Positions 1 to 5,791 of a stretch of DNA of 6,291 bases are shown piece after piece (the first letter of the stretch is position 1; each line of letters starts with the position of its first letter). The notes beneath the pieces are model-generated. The model was not told the DNA's origin. It searched no databases and saw only the letters and a program-made list of their open reading frames with translations. The DNA lies in NCBI GenBank assembly GCA_000715855.1, contig KL571338.1:35279-41569 (forward strand), given 5' to 3'. This DNA is from Actinoplanes liguriensis (GTDB lineage: Bacteria > Actinomycetota > Actinomycetes > Mycobacteriales > Micromonosporaceae). Both the position numbers and the translations under genes were made by a program.

Positions 1-807
1 ATCGGCGAACCGCCGCAAGGGGAGCGGCATGTCCGGCCCGAACCGGCGCTTCATCAGGCTGGTCGCCAGATGGATGTCGGTGGCCGCGGTGACCGGTCGC
101 GACGCGGGGATCTCCGGCGGGTACGACGCCTCCCGCCGGGCGATGAGCGCTTTCGGTCGCGCGCCGACCGCGGCGGAGTAGCACCAGTCGACCAGGACCA
201 GCCCGCGGACGCGCGGGTCGATCAGCACGTGCTCCTCGAACACCGCGGCGTGCACGACGCCCGCGCGGTGCGCCCAGCCCAGGCCGGCGAGCAGCCGCCG
301 CCAGACCCAGATCAGATCCGCCGGGTCCAGGTCCGCCGATTCGGCAAGGCTGCGGAATCCTTGCTGTCGTTTCACCACATTCGCCGTACGGCCGTGGTAG
401 TCGAACGTGTCCTTGAGCTCGGGTGCGTAGGCGCGGTAGTTCGGGTGGCCGTGCGTGCGCAGCCGCCGCAGGGCGGTGGCCTCGGCGGCCATCAGGTCGT
501 TGTTGGCCCGGCTGCGGACGACCTTGACGAGCAGGGGACCGTCCTCGAAGAGGTCCGCCAGATCACCACTGAGATCCGGCGTGCGCTGGTTGCGCTCGTT
601 GTAAAGCGTGTTCAGCCTGGCGAACGTCTCGGTGGCCAGGCCTCGCCGCTCGTTCCCGGCGACATCCGGGTGGACGATCCTGGAAAGGATCCGGTAGGCC
701 TGCCGTTCGATCCCGATCCCGGTCTCGTCGACCAGCTCGGCGAACGTGCTCGCCGCCGCGATCCGCGCGGCCACCTCGTCGAACGTCCCGGCGAACCCCG
801 TGTTCAT
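1..807 (-). CDS. J-domain-like / protein pseudokinase fusion protein (C-terminus outside window)
   Basis: I see 269 codons with no stop, running off the left edge. Residues about 30-72 resemble the core of a DnaJ J domain, with HPD at 46-48 between helices (AYRILSRIVHPD, then FARLNTLYNE). From about residue 90 it looks like a protein kinase: LLVKVV with the VAIK-type Lys at 95, a helix-C-type Glu at 109, WAHRAGVVHAAVFEEHVLI at 178-196 in the catalytic-loop position, and VDWC at 206-209 in the DFG position. The HxDxKxxN triad is degraded: Asp becomes Ala188, Lys becomes Phe190 and Asn becomes His193, although the DFG Asp (207) remains. A pseudokinase is therefore more likely than an active kinase. 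The ATG overlaps the nrtR stop (ATGA) and has GGGAGGA (817-823) 9 bases upstream inside nrtR, so translation is probably coupled. A role beside an NAD/ADP-ribose-sensing regulator is inference; the substrate or partner is unknown. Confidence 0.8.
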   Translation of the reverse strand, partial: MNTGFAGTFDEVAARIAAASTFAELVDETGIGIERQAYRILSRIVHPDVAGNERRGLATETFARLNTLYNERNQRTPDLSGDLADLFEDGPLLVKVVRSRANNDLMAAEATALRRLRTHGHPNYRAYAPELKDTFDYHGRTANVVKRQQGFRSLAESADLDPADLIWVWRRLLAGLGWAHRAGVVHAAVFEEHVLIDPRVRGLVLVDWCYSAAVGARPKALIARREASYPPEIPASRPVTAATDIHLATSLMKRRFGPDMPLPLRRFAD

Positions 808-1547
808 CGGACTCTGTCCTCCCTGGTCGGCCGGAGCAGCGCCGGGTGCAGCAGCCGCGCGTCGCCGGCCCGATAGAGCTTCGCCCTGGGCCCGCCCCGC
901 TCACCGCCGCGCGACGCGGTCTCGCCCGTGCTCTCGACGAACCCCGGCACGGAGAGCACCTTGCGGTGGAAGTTCCCGGCGTGCAGCTCCTCGCCCCACA
1001 CCGACGCGTAGACCTGGCGCAGCTCGGAGATGGTGAACTCGGTGCCGACGAACGCGGTGGCGAGCGGCGTGTACTCCAGCTTGTCGCGGGCCCGCTCCAG
1101 CCCCTCGGCCAGGATCTGGTCGTGGTCGAAGGCGAGATCCTTCGCGTCCTCGACCGGGACCCAGTAGGCCCGGGCGGCGTCACTGCCTGCGGTCGCCTCC
1201 GGAAGGTGCGGGGCGAACGCGAGGTAGGCGACCGAGACGACGCGCATCCGGGGGTCGCGGCCGGGATTCCCGTACGTCCTGAGCTGCTCCAGGTGCACCC
1301 GGTCCCCGGCGAGCCGGACGTCGGTCTCCTCGGCCAGCTCCCGCAGGGCCGCCTCGTCGAGCGTCTCCTCGCGGACGAAGCCGCCGGGCAGCGCGCGGTG
1401 GCCGGTGAACGGCTGCTCGCCGCGCTCGACGAGCAGGACACAGAGCGCGCCGTCCCGGATCGTCAGCGCCACGACGTCGACGGTCACGGCGATGGAGGGG
1501 TAGTCCCCGGGGTCGTACCCGGCAAGGAAGCTCGCCTCGTCGCTCAT
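804..1547 (-). CDS. nrtR: NrtR-type Nudix transcriptional regulator
   Basis: The 247-residue protein has the NrtR layout: an N-terminal Nudix domain and a C-terminal winged helix. The Nudix box at 55-77 (GGFVREET...REL.EETDV) keeps the GX5EX7REUXEE residues, with only the late Gly replaced by Asp76, so the ADP-ribose pocket may still bind or hydrolyse ligand. Residues about 157-235 match the NrtR C-terminal signature, notably TEFTISELRQVYASVWGEEL and NFHRKVL. In characterised members this family represses NAD biosynthesis or salvage genes and is released from DNA by ADP-ribose-type ligands. The start is supported by AGAAGGA 7 bases upstream (1555-1561) and by the promoter just beyond. It is the first gene of an operon with the J-domain/pseudokinase gene, which overlaps it by 4 bases. 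The family call is firm; the regulon cannot be read from this window. Confidence 0.88.
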   Translation of the reverse strand: MSDEASFLAGYDPGDYPSIAVTVDVVALTIRDGALCVLLVERGEQPFTGHRALPGGFVREETLDEAALRELAEETDVRLAGDRVHLEQLRTYGNPGRDPRMRVVSVAYLAFAPHLPEATAGSDAARAYWVPVEDAKDLAFDHDQILAEGLERARDKLEYTPLATAFVGTEFTISELRQVYASVWGEELHAGNFHRKVLSVPGFVESTGETASRGGERGGPRAKLYRAGDARLLHPALLRPTREDRVR

Positions 1548-1555
1548 GTCTTGTC

Positions 1556-1588
1556 CTTCTCAACTTGAGTAGATCTCGATGTGAGAAG
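1556..1588. promoter_or_regulatory. Imperfect palindrome, candidate NrtR operator
   Basis: Two 14-base arms, CTTCTCAACTTGAG and CTCGATGTGAGAAG, pair at 11 of 14 positions around a 5-base centre. The element lies between the -10 box and the nrtR start, over the expected transcription start and the ribosome binding site, where a bound dimer would block expression. Autoregulation is common for NrtR. That this protein binds here is inference. Confidence 0.55.
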
Positions 1589-1617
1589 AACCTAGCGCGG
1601 GCGTCGGCCGGTGTCAA
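1589..1617 (-). promoter_or_regulatory. Housekeeping-type promoter of the nrtR operon
   Basis: On the minus strand TTGACA (1617-1612) is followed by a 17-base spacer and TAGGTT (1594-1589). This is close to the consensus for the principal sigma factor in actinomycetes. Transcription would start about 7 bases further on, inside the palindrome, giving a leader of roughly 35 bases. Confidence 0.75.
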
Positions 1618-1621
1618 CAGA

Positions 1622-1649
1622 CCGCCGCCCCACGATCGCGGGGCGGCGG
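1622..1649 (-). terminator. Hairpin terminator of the DUF1540-like gene
   Basis: A perfect 10-bp stem (CCGCCGCCCC / GGGGCGGCGG) with an 8-base loop starts 15 bases after the minus-strand stop codon. There is no good T-run after it, as is common for high-GC terminators. It sits directly upstream of the nrtR -35 box, so it probably also insulates that promoter from read-through. Confidence 0.65.
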
Positions 1650-1664
1650 CTGGGGTTCGGCTCT

Positions 1665-1952
1665 TTACTTCTCGTAGGTCAAACAGTCCGCCCGATCCGA
1701 GGAGGCGCCCACGGTAATCGCCGGGGCGCGGCATTCCAGATCGTTGTTGTACTTGCAGTCGGCCCGCTTGCAGGCGCCCACCTGAGCGGTCGCCACACCC
1801 ATCCCGCCCGTCAGGCCGGACCCGATGAACGTGTCACACTCCGCGTTCAAGTCCCCGATCGTGATCGCGAACGCGGTGCATCCGTCGTGGTTGTAGCCAC
1901 AGTCCGTAACCGTGCAGGTCTGAACCCTGGGCATGTTCATCATCTGAGTCAT
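1665..1952 (-). CDS. Small cysteine-rich protein with two DUF1540-like repeats
   Basis: This encodes a 95-residue protein with eight cysteines in two similar halves. The first half reads CTVTDCGYNHDGCTAFAITIG then ECDTF (cysteines at 13, 18, 25, 39). The second reads CKRADCKYNNDLECRAPAITVG then DCLTY (cysteines at 61, 66, 74, 90). The C-x4-C-x-Y-N-x(3-5)-C-x-A-x-x-I-x-(V/I)-G pattern matches the DUF1540 family, which is thought to bind metal, though no molecular role is established that I know of. A Gly/Thr/Met-rich linker joins the halves. The start chosen has GGAGGGAGG (1961-1969) 8 bases upstream. An in-frame upstream ATG extending to 2054 lacks good spacing and adds atypical sequence. No signal peptide is seen, so it is probably cytoplasmic. 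It is monocistronic, with its own terminator. Confidence 0.82.
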   Translation of the reverse strand: MTQMMNMPRVQTCTVTDCGYNHDGCTAFAITIGDLNAECDTFIGSGLTGGMGVATAQVGACKRADCKYNNDLECRAPAITVGASSDRADCLTYEK

Positions 1953-2057
1953 CGCGCGTCCCTCCCTCCAGCAACCACTTTCTCCACGTTCGAATGTAAC
2001 CATTCCTCCGGTAGCCCACACCATTTCGGCGATGACATTTCTGAGAATCAACAATGG

Positions 2058-2076
2058 TTAGGTAAGCCTTCCTGCG
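2058..2076. promoter_or_regulatory. Candidate IdeR/DtxR-type iron box (partial match)
   Basis: TTAGGTAAGCCTT followed by CCTGCG agrees with the first 13 positions of the 19-base IdeR/DtxR operator pattern (TWAGGTWAGSCTWACCTWA). The second half-site is poor, giving 14 of 19 overall by my reading. It lies about 105 bases upstream of the DUF1540-like start and about 450 bases upstream of gene A. The left half is strong, but binding is unproven and the target gene is unclear. Confidence 0.35.
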
Positions 2077-2380
2077 GCAATTCAGCTGAGGCTGCCCCCA
2101 GTGAGTGTTTGAGAGGGCTGCTATCCGGACGTGCAGCGGGCGGCGGGTCGGCCGCGATCGAGGCGGCGGACCATGGTGTTGATCGCGGCCCAGCGGATTG
2201 GCCTCGGCCCTTCGTTAAGGGTTCGAAGTGCTCTCGCCGCGTCCAGGGACACCCCGTGAGACAGCTCTCTCAAGCGCTCACTAGTTTTTTCCAGGGTAGA
2301 TCTATGCCGTGATCGGCGTCTGTGATGCGCGGATTTTAGTCGTGAGATCGGCTATCGTCCGGCATCTCATCAGATTCCTC
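2077..2380. other. Long intergenic stretch without a credible gene
   Basis: This stretch separates the divergent DUF1540-like gene and gene A. I see no coding region with a ribosome binding site. It contains a perfect 10-bp inverted repeat (GGCCGCGATC at 2150-2159 and GATCGCGGCC at 2181-2190) around a 21-base loop. It also contains a weak 5-bp hairpin (GTGAG 2256-2260 / CTCAC 2277-2281) followed by six Ts at 2285-2290. Neither has an obvious function. Confidence 0.5.
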
Positions 2381-2384
2381 ACTT

Positions 2385-2416
2385 TGGGTAACTGAACACC
2401 CACAAATAGCTACGCT
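2385..2416 (+). promoter_or_regulatory. Candidate promoter of gene A, conserved in gene B
   Basis: TGGGTAACTG (2385-2394) and TACGCT (2411-2416) recur upstream of gene B as TGGGCATCTG and TACGCT with the same 26-base offset. TACGCT fits the loose TANNNT pattern for a -10 box, while the upstream element does not look like TTGACA. An alternative sigma factor or an activator-dependent promoter is possible. The assignment rests on conservation between two paralogues. Confidence 0.5.
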
Positions 2417-2505
2417 TCCGGCGAGAAGGCCTGGCGGAGCAGGGCTTGCGCGGGCCCCACCCAACTTCACCGACACGGTCATCGATGACCGTAGGAGGAC
2501 CTCGC
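2411..2505 (+). promoter_or_regulatory. Structured 5' leader of gene A with hairpin abutting the RBS
   Basis: The leader holds GCGAGA-A-GGCC (2422-2431), CGGGCC (2451-2456) and a perfect 16-base palindrome, CGGTCATCGATGACCG (2476-2491). The palindrome is followed at once by TAGGAGG (2492-2498), 7 bases before the ATG. Gene B has the same elements at the same offsets within one base. The palindrome could be an RNA hairpin modulating ribosome access or a DNA operator for a dimeric protein. It matches no riboswitch class I recognise. Confidence 0.6.
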
Positions 2506-3744
2506 ATGAGCAAGTCTCAAAGTGCATCCTGCGCGCGCTGGCGTCGCCGCGCCGGGATCGCGACCGGCGCGGCGACCATCGCCGCGCTGGGCATCATGAC
2601 CCCGGCGTACGCCGAGGCGAAGCTGACCCTCAGCTCGGCCTCAGGCCCGTCCGGAGTCGCCACCTCCATCACCGCGACGGCGTCGACCTCGGTTTTCACC
2701 GGTGTGACGCCGTACGTGCTGTTCGCCTACACGGCCTGTCCCGTGAGCTACGCGAATCCGGTAGAACGCGTGGTCAGCGCGGCGCTCGTGCAGTCGGCCG
2801 GCATCATCGCGGTCCCGGCGGCCAATGTTCGCAAGGTCACCGACACGAAGATCGTGATCACGACGCCGACCGCGGCGCTGAACGCGAACGGGACCGGCGC
2901 GGAGACGTACAACGCCACCGGCCTCGCACTGACCACCAGCCCGGCGCAGACGACGGCCAAGTACAACGTCTGCGTGTACGCGGGCAACACGGTCGGCAAT
3001 GCGACCACGAGTGGCCTGCTCGCGTCCGGGACGTACACCATCGCCGCGGCGCCGACGATCACCAACATCACGCCGGAGAGCGGACCGGCCCTCGGTGGCC
3101 AGAAGGTGACCGTGACCGGCACCGGCTTCACCGCGGGTACGACCGCCACCATCGGTGGCAGTGCGCTCACGAGCGTGACGGTCAACACGACGGGCACCCA
3201 GTTCACCGCGGTCACGCCGTCCCGGGCCGCGGGTAATGATTTGGTCCTTGTCGTCACGGCGACCGGTGGCGCCGTCGACAGCACCGATGACGCCCAGACC
3301 GACGATGACTACAGCTATTTGAACGGCATTACGGTCACGCCCAACACGAATGCCGGCGCGACTTCGGCGACGCTGGACATCAGCGGTGTCGGGTTCTCCG
3401 CCCTGGACTGGACGGCGCCGACGAACTCGCTGAGCGCGGTCGGGCACATCTTCCTGGTCGCGGGTACCTACAACGCCGCGACTGATGCCTCGCAAAGCAG
3501 CGACACGGACAAGCGGACCAACGGTCCGACCGCGGAATGCACCGACGTGCTCCTGATCGGGGACACCGAGCTGGTGTGCAACCTTGATCTCACGAAGAGC
3601 ATCAACCCGGCTGACGGCACCACGGCCAACTCGGCTCCGGCCGAGGGCGCATACGTGGTGACGGTCGTCAACACCGGTGCGGCGGGGCCGACGTTCCAGA
3701 GCAAGGTGACCAGCGGTTCGATATTTACTGTCGCGGCCTACTGA
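2506..3744 (+). CDS. Exported three-domain protein with IPT/TIG domain (paralogue A)
   Basis: The protein has 412 residues. A signal peptide is clear: basic RWRRR at 11-15, a hydrophobic stretch at 16-33, and PAYA ending at 36 as a likely signal peptidase I site. Residues about 38-182 form a beta-rich domain with Cys78 and Cys156 (YNVCVYAG). Residues about 183-274 are an IPT/TIG immunoglobulin-like domain (ITPESGPALGGQKVTVTGTGF...ATIGG). Residues about 275-412 form a third beta domain with Cys345 and Cys358, 13 residues apart in EC-x12-C, ending GSIFTVAAY. Four cysteines in an exported protein suggest two disulfides. There is no sortase motif, C-terminal membrane segment or enzyme motif, so it is probably secreted or non-covalently surface-held. 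The start is set by GGAGG at 2494-2498; an earlier in-frame TTG at 2446 would place non-coding leader in the protein. Gene B shares architecture and upstream region. Function is unknown; adhesion or coat roles are guesses. Confidence 0.88.
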   Translation: MSKSQSASCARWRRRAGIATGAATIAALGIMTPAYAEAKLTLSSASGPSGVATSITATASTSVFTGVTPYVLFAYTACPVSYANPVERVVSAALVQSAGIIAVPAANVRKVTDTKIVITTPTAALNANGTGAETYNATGLALTTSPAQTTAKYNVCVYAGNTVGNATTSGLLASGTYTIAAAPTITNITPESGPALGGQKVTVTGTGFTAGTTATIGGSALTSVTVNTTGTQFTAVTPSRAAGNDLVLVVTATGGAVDSTDDAQTDDDYSYLNGITVTPNTNAGATSATLDISGVGFSALDWTAPTNSLSAVGHIFLVAGTYNAATDASQSSDTDKRTNGPTAECTDVLLIGDTELVCNLDLTKSINPADGTTANSAPAEGAYVVTVVNTGAAGPTFQSKVTSGSIFTVAAY

Positions 3745-3785
3745 GCCGGTCCGGATTTTCTGAAGAATCGAATACGGTTTTTTTC

Positions 3786-3822
3786 GGCTGGTCACCCCTC
3801 GGGAGGGTGGCCAGCCTCTTTT
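3786..3822 (+). terminator. Intrinsic terminator of gene A
   Basis: GGCTGGTCACCC and GGGTGGCCAGCC form a 12-bp stem with one G-U pair and a 7-base loop, followed by TCTTTT. It lies about 40 bases after the stop codon and separates gene A from gene B, so the two are likely separate transcripts. Confidence 0.9.
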
Positions 3823-3937
3823 AATGTCTGATCATTCATCTTGCCGATCCGAATTCTTCTATTTCGAGAGCGGCGATCGATTTTTATGTTAGTGAAGCCT
3901 TTCCGAGCACCAAAAAGTCAAGCGAACTTCATCGCTC

Positions 3938-3969
3938 TGGGCATCTGCTCGCATGCGGCCGGATACGCT
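3938..3969 (+). promoter_or_regulatory. Candidate promoter of gene B, conserved in gene A
   Basis: TGGGCATCTG (3938-3947) and TACGCT (3964-3969) repeat the spacing seen before gene A. The preceding stretch (about 3823-3935) is visibly richer in A and T than its surroundings, contains no credible gene, and may be part of the regulatory region. Confidence 0.5.
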
Positions 3970-4059
3970 TTTCCGCGAGACGGCCCGAAGCTCCTATCTG
4001 GTCCGGGCCACGAAACCCTTATCCCAATGCGGTCATTGGTGACCGTAGGAGGCCCACCC
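3964..4059 (+). promoter_or_regulatory. Structured 5' leader of gene B with hairpin abutting the RBS
   Basis: GCGAGA-C-GGCCCG (3975-3987) can pair perfectly with CGGGCC (4004-4009). CGGTCATTGGTGACCG (4030-4045) forms a 6-bp stem extendable by a G-U pair. It runs directly into TAGGAGG (4046-4052), 7 bases before the ATG. Offsets from TACGCT match those of gene A (CGGGCC at +40 in both; palindrome at +65 and +66), while the intervening bases differ, as expected of a constrained element. Confidence 0.6.
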
Positions 4060-5660
4060 ATGCAAATGGAGAACGCACCATCCCCTCGCAGGAAGATTCT
4101 GCCGATCGGGGCCGTGGTCGGCGTCACCGCGGCGGCCGTCCTGACTGCCAGTCCCTGTCTCTTATACAGGCCACGGTCAGCCCGTCTTCTGGCCCTACAG
4201 CGGGCGGCAACGTCATCACACTCACCGTGCCGACCCAGTCCACCGCTGCGAACTCGTTCGTCCAGGGCTCGACCGGCGTCACGCTGGAGAACGCGGCGAC
4301 GTGTACGGCATCGGTCACGGCGTCGAGCCCTTCCTACCCCTGGGTAGCGCCAGCTTCTGTCACGGTGATCAGCCCCACCAAGCTGGCATTCACCGTTCCG
4401 GCCGGCGCCACTGCGACGGGTGGCATTACCTCCGGCAACGACTACGTTGTCTGCGCATATGGAGCCCCCGGTGCTGCGCCAGGGTCAGCTGCCGCTGCCT
4501 GGACTCTCGTGGCGAAGGCGGAAGCGGCCGGCGGTACCTACCATGTCGGTGCGACTCCGACGCTCGCCACCGTTTCGCCGAAGGCCGCGGGAACTCAGGG
4601 CGGCGGCACTCTGCTGATCGCCGGGACGGGCCTGGACAGTGCCGGAACCTGGTCGCTCGGCGGAACTTCGGTCTCGCCGACCGTGAACGGTGCGGGCACG
4701 CTGGCCACCGTTGCCATCCCGGCGCACGCGGCGGGCGGTCCCTTCTCGCTGGTGCACACCGCTAGCGAGGGTGGTACGGCGACGCTCGCCAACGCCTTCA
4801 CCTACGCCAACGGCCTGAGCGTCACCCCGAACACGTCGTCGAACTCAAAGGCCCGTACGGACGTCTCGGTTACCGGCACAAACCTTTCGAGTCTCACTTT
4901 CGGCACGACGACGGGAAAGACGCCGGACGACAACAACGCGCACGTCTATCTCGTCAAGGGCACCTACGACCCCACGAAGACCGGTCTACTGAAGGCCAAC
5001 GGGCAGGTCACGGAGTGCTTGAACGTCGTCGTGATCAGCGACACCGAGCTGCTTTGCTCGCTGTACCTGGCGGGTGGCGGCGTACCGCTGAACGCCACGC
5101 GGACTGTCTCCGCAACGGTTTCCAACACCACACTGACCGCAGCCGCAGGCAACTTCGGCCCGGGTGACGTCGGCCAGACCGTGACCGGCTCGACCAGCCT
5201 CGGGGCCAACACTTACATCACCGCGGTCATCGACCCGACCAGGGTGACCCTGAACAAGGCTCCGACCGCGGCCATCTCGACCGCGACCACGCTGACCTTG
5301 AATCCTGCTCGGGTCGTTTCCGACATCACCTTCGCGAACAACAGCACCGCCGTGACCTCAGCTGCTGGAGCTCAGTTCACCAGCAACGACGTCGGGCGTG
5401 TGGTGTCCGGTACCAACCTTTCCGGCCAGTACATCGCGGCGGTCAACAGCCCGACCAGCGCTACGCTTTCCGCGGTTTCTGGCGGCGCCTCGAGCGGTAA
5501 CTACACGATCACCGGTACGACTGCCACGCTTCCCGAGGTGCCGGTCGGTACCTACACCCTGACGGTGGTCAACAGCGGCGCTGTCGACGCGCAGAGTAGC
5601 GGCAACCTGATGAAGTCGGTCATCAACAGCGGTTCGACCTTCACGGTCGCCGACTTCTGA
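4060..5660 (+). CDS. Exported IPT/TIG-domain protein (paralogue B), frame broken here by an adapter fragment
   Basis: The first 95 bases encode a signal peptide, MQMENAPSPRRKILPIGAVV then a hydrophobic run ending VLTAS; RRKIL loosely resembles a twin-arginine motif. The rest is in another frame from about 4170 on. Removing exactly 4155-4168 restores one frame and gives a 528-residue protein reading ...LTASPATVSPSSGPTAGG. In corrected numbering, domain 1 (about 33-160) has Cys77 and Cys127 (YVVCAYGA). The IPT/TIG domain spans about 162-246 (VSPKAAGTQGGGTLLIAGTG). Domain 3 starts near 247 (LSVTPNT), has the CX12C pair Cys315/Cys328 (TEC...DTELLC) and ends GSTFTVADF. Compared with A, domain 3 carries about 140 extra residues (about 345-482) made of two tandem repeats. 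No anchor or catalytic motif is seen. The true junction at the adapter may also have lost in-frame bases. Function is unknown. Confidence 0.8.
4155..4168 (+). other. Internal fragment of Tn5/Nextera mosaic end (assembly artefact)
   Basis: CTGTCTCTTATACA is identical to the first 14 bases of the 19-base Tn5 mosaic end, whose full copy is at 6266-6284 in the same orientation. It lies exactly where gene B changes frame, and its length (14, or 2 modulo 3) accounts for the shift. No 9-bp flanking duplication is seen, so a real Tn5 insertion is unlikely. An untrimmed adapter at a misjoined read end is the best explanation. Confidence 0.9.
5109..5306 (+). repeat. Protein-level tandem repeat, copy 1, in gene B
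   Basis: This encodes about 66 residues: SNTTLTAAAGNF-x3-DVGQTVTG...YITAVIDPTRVTLNKA...TLTL. It shares AAG-x2-F, DVG-x2-V-x-G, YI-x-AV, PT and TL with copy 2. The pattern recalls small beta modules found in phage tail and cell-surface proteins, but I assign no family. Confidence 0.7.
5322..5516 (+). repeat. Protein-level tandem repeat, copy 2, in gene B
   Basis: This encodes about 65 residues: NNSTAVTSAAGAQFTSNDVG then RVVSGTNLSGQYIAAVNSPT and SATLSAVSGG. It begins a few residues after copy 1. Both copies are absent from paralogue A, where the flanking segments are directly joined, so they form an insertion in a probable surface loop of domain 3. Confidence 0.7.
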
Positions 5661-5697
5661 TCCAGGTGACCTGAACTGCGCAAGTGGTAACGATGGG

Positions 5698-5727
5698 CAG
5701 CCGGTCCGCATCGCGGGCCGGCTGTTT
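5698..5727 (+). terminator. Intrinsic terminator of gene B
   Basis: CAGCCGGTCCGC and GCGGGCCGGCTG form a 12-bp stem with one G-U pair and a 3-base loop, followed by TTTCGTCTT, about 37 bases after the stop codon. Confidence 0.85.
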
Positions 5728-5747
5728 CGTCTTCGGTGAACGTGCAG

Positions 5748-5777
5748 AACGGCCCGGCGAATTTTCGCCGGGCCGTT
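5748..5777 (-). terminator. Hairpin terminator of the convergent right-end gene (possibly bidirectional)
   Basis: AACGGCCCGGCGAA and TTCGCCGGGCCGTT are perfectly complementary around a TT centre; in practice the loop will be 4-6 bases. It starts 14 bases after the minus-strand stop codon. On the plus strand it is followed by TT before C, so it may also back up the gene B terminator. Confidence 0.8.
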
Positions 5778-5791
5778 TTCGCTGATCGGGA

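Noticed and set aside
70..876. Long plus-strand open frame opposite the J-domain/kinase gene
   Set aside because: Low-complexity Arg/Val/Gly composition, no ribosome binding site, and the minus strand has recognisable HPD and kinase motifs.
563..1441. Second minus-strand open frame overlapping nrtR
   Set aside because: Ser/Arg/Pro-rich shadow translation; the nrtR frame holds the Nudix box and winged helix.
1611..2312. Plus-strand open frame across the DUF1540-like gene and the intergenic region
   Set aside because: It crosses a hairpin terminator and the antisense of a clear cysteine-rich gene, with no family signal or ribosome binding site.
2411..2505. Known riboswitch (c-di-AMP, c-di-GMP or cobalamin) in the A and B leaders
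   Set aside because: The leaders are only about 95 bases long and I could not match the conserved cores of these classes; only the paired elements and their spacing are supported.
2641..3795. Long minus-strand open frame opposite gene A
   Set aside because: Arg/Gly-rich translation typical of the antisense of a high-GC gene; it covers a coherent exported protein on the plus strand and runs through its terminator.
4155..4168. Programmed ribosomal frameshift or a genuine pseudogene in gene B
   Set aside because: The shift coincides exactly with a 14-base identity to a synthetic mosaic end, also present at the contig end, and no slippery site is seen.
4155..4168. Remnant of a natural Tn5/IS50 insertion
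   Set aside because: The mosaic end is a synthetic hybrid of the Tn5 ends, only 14 bases are present, and no 9-bp target duplication or transposase is seen.
4227..5660. Gene B starting at the GTG at 4227
   Set aside because: This start lies inside the first beta domain, has no ribosome binding site and would remove the signal peptide that the conserved leader and RBS at 4046-4062 clearly serve.
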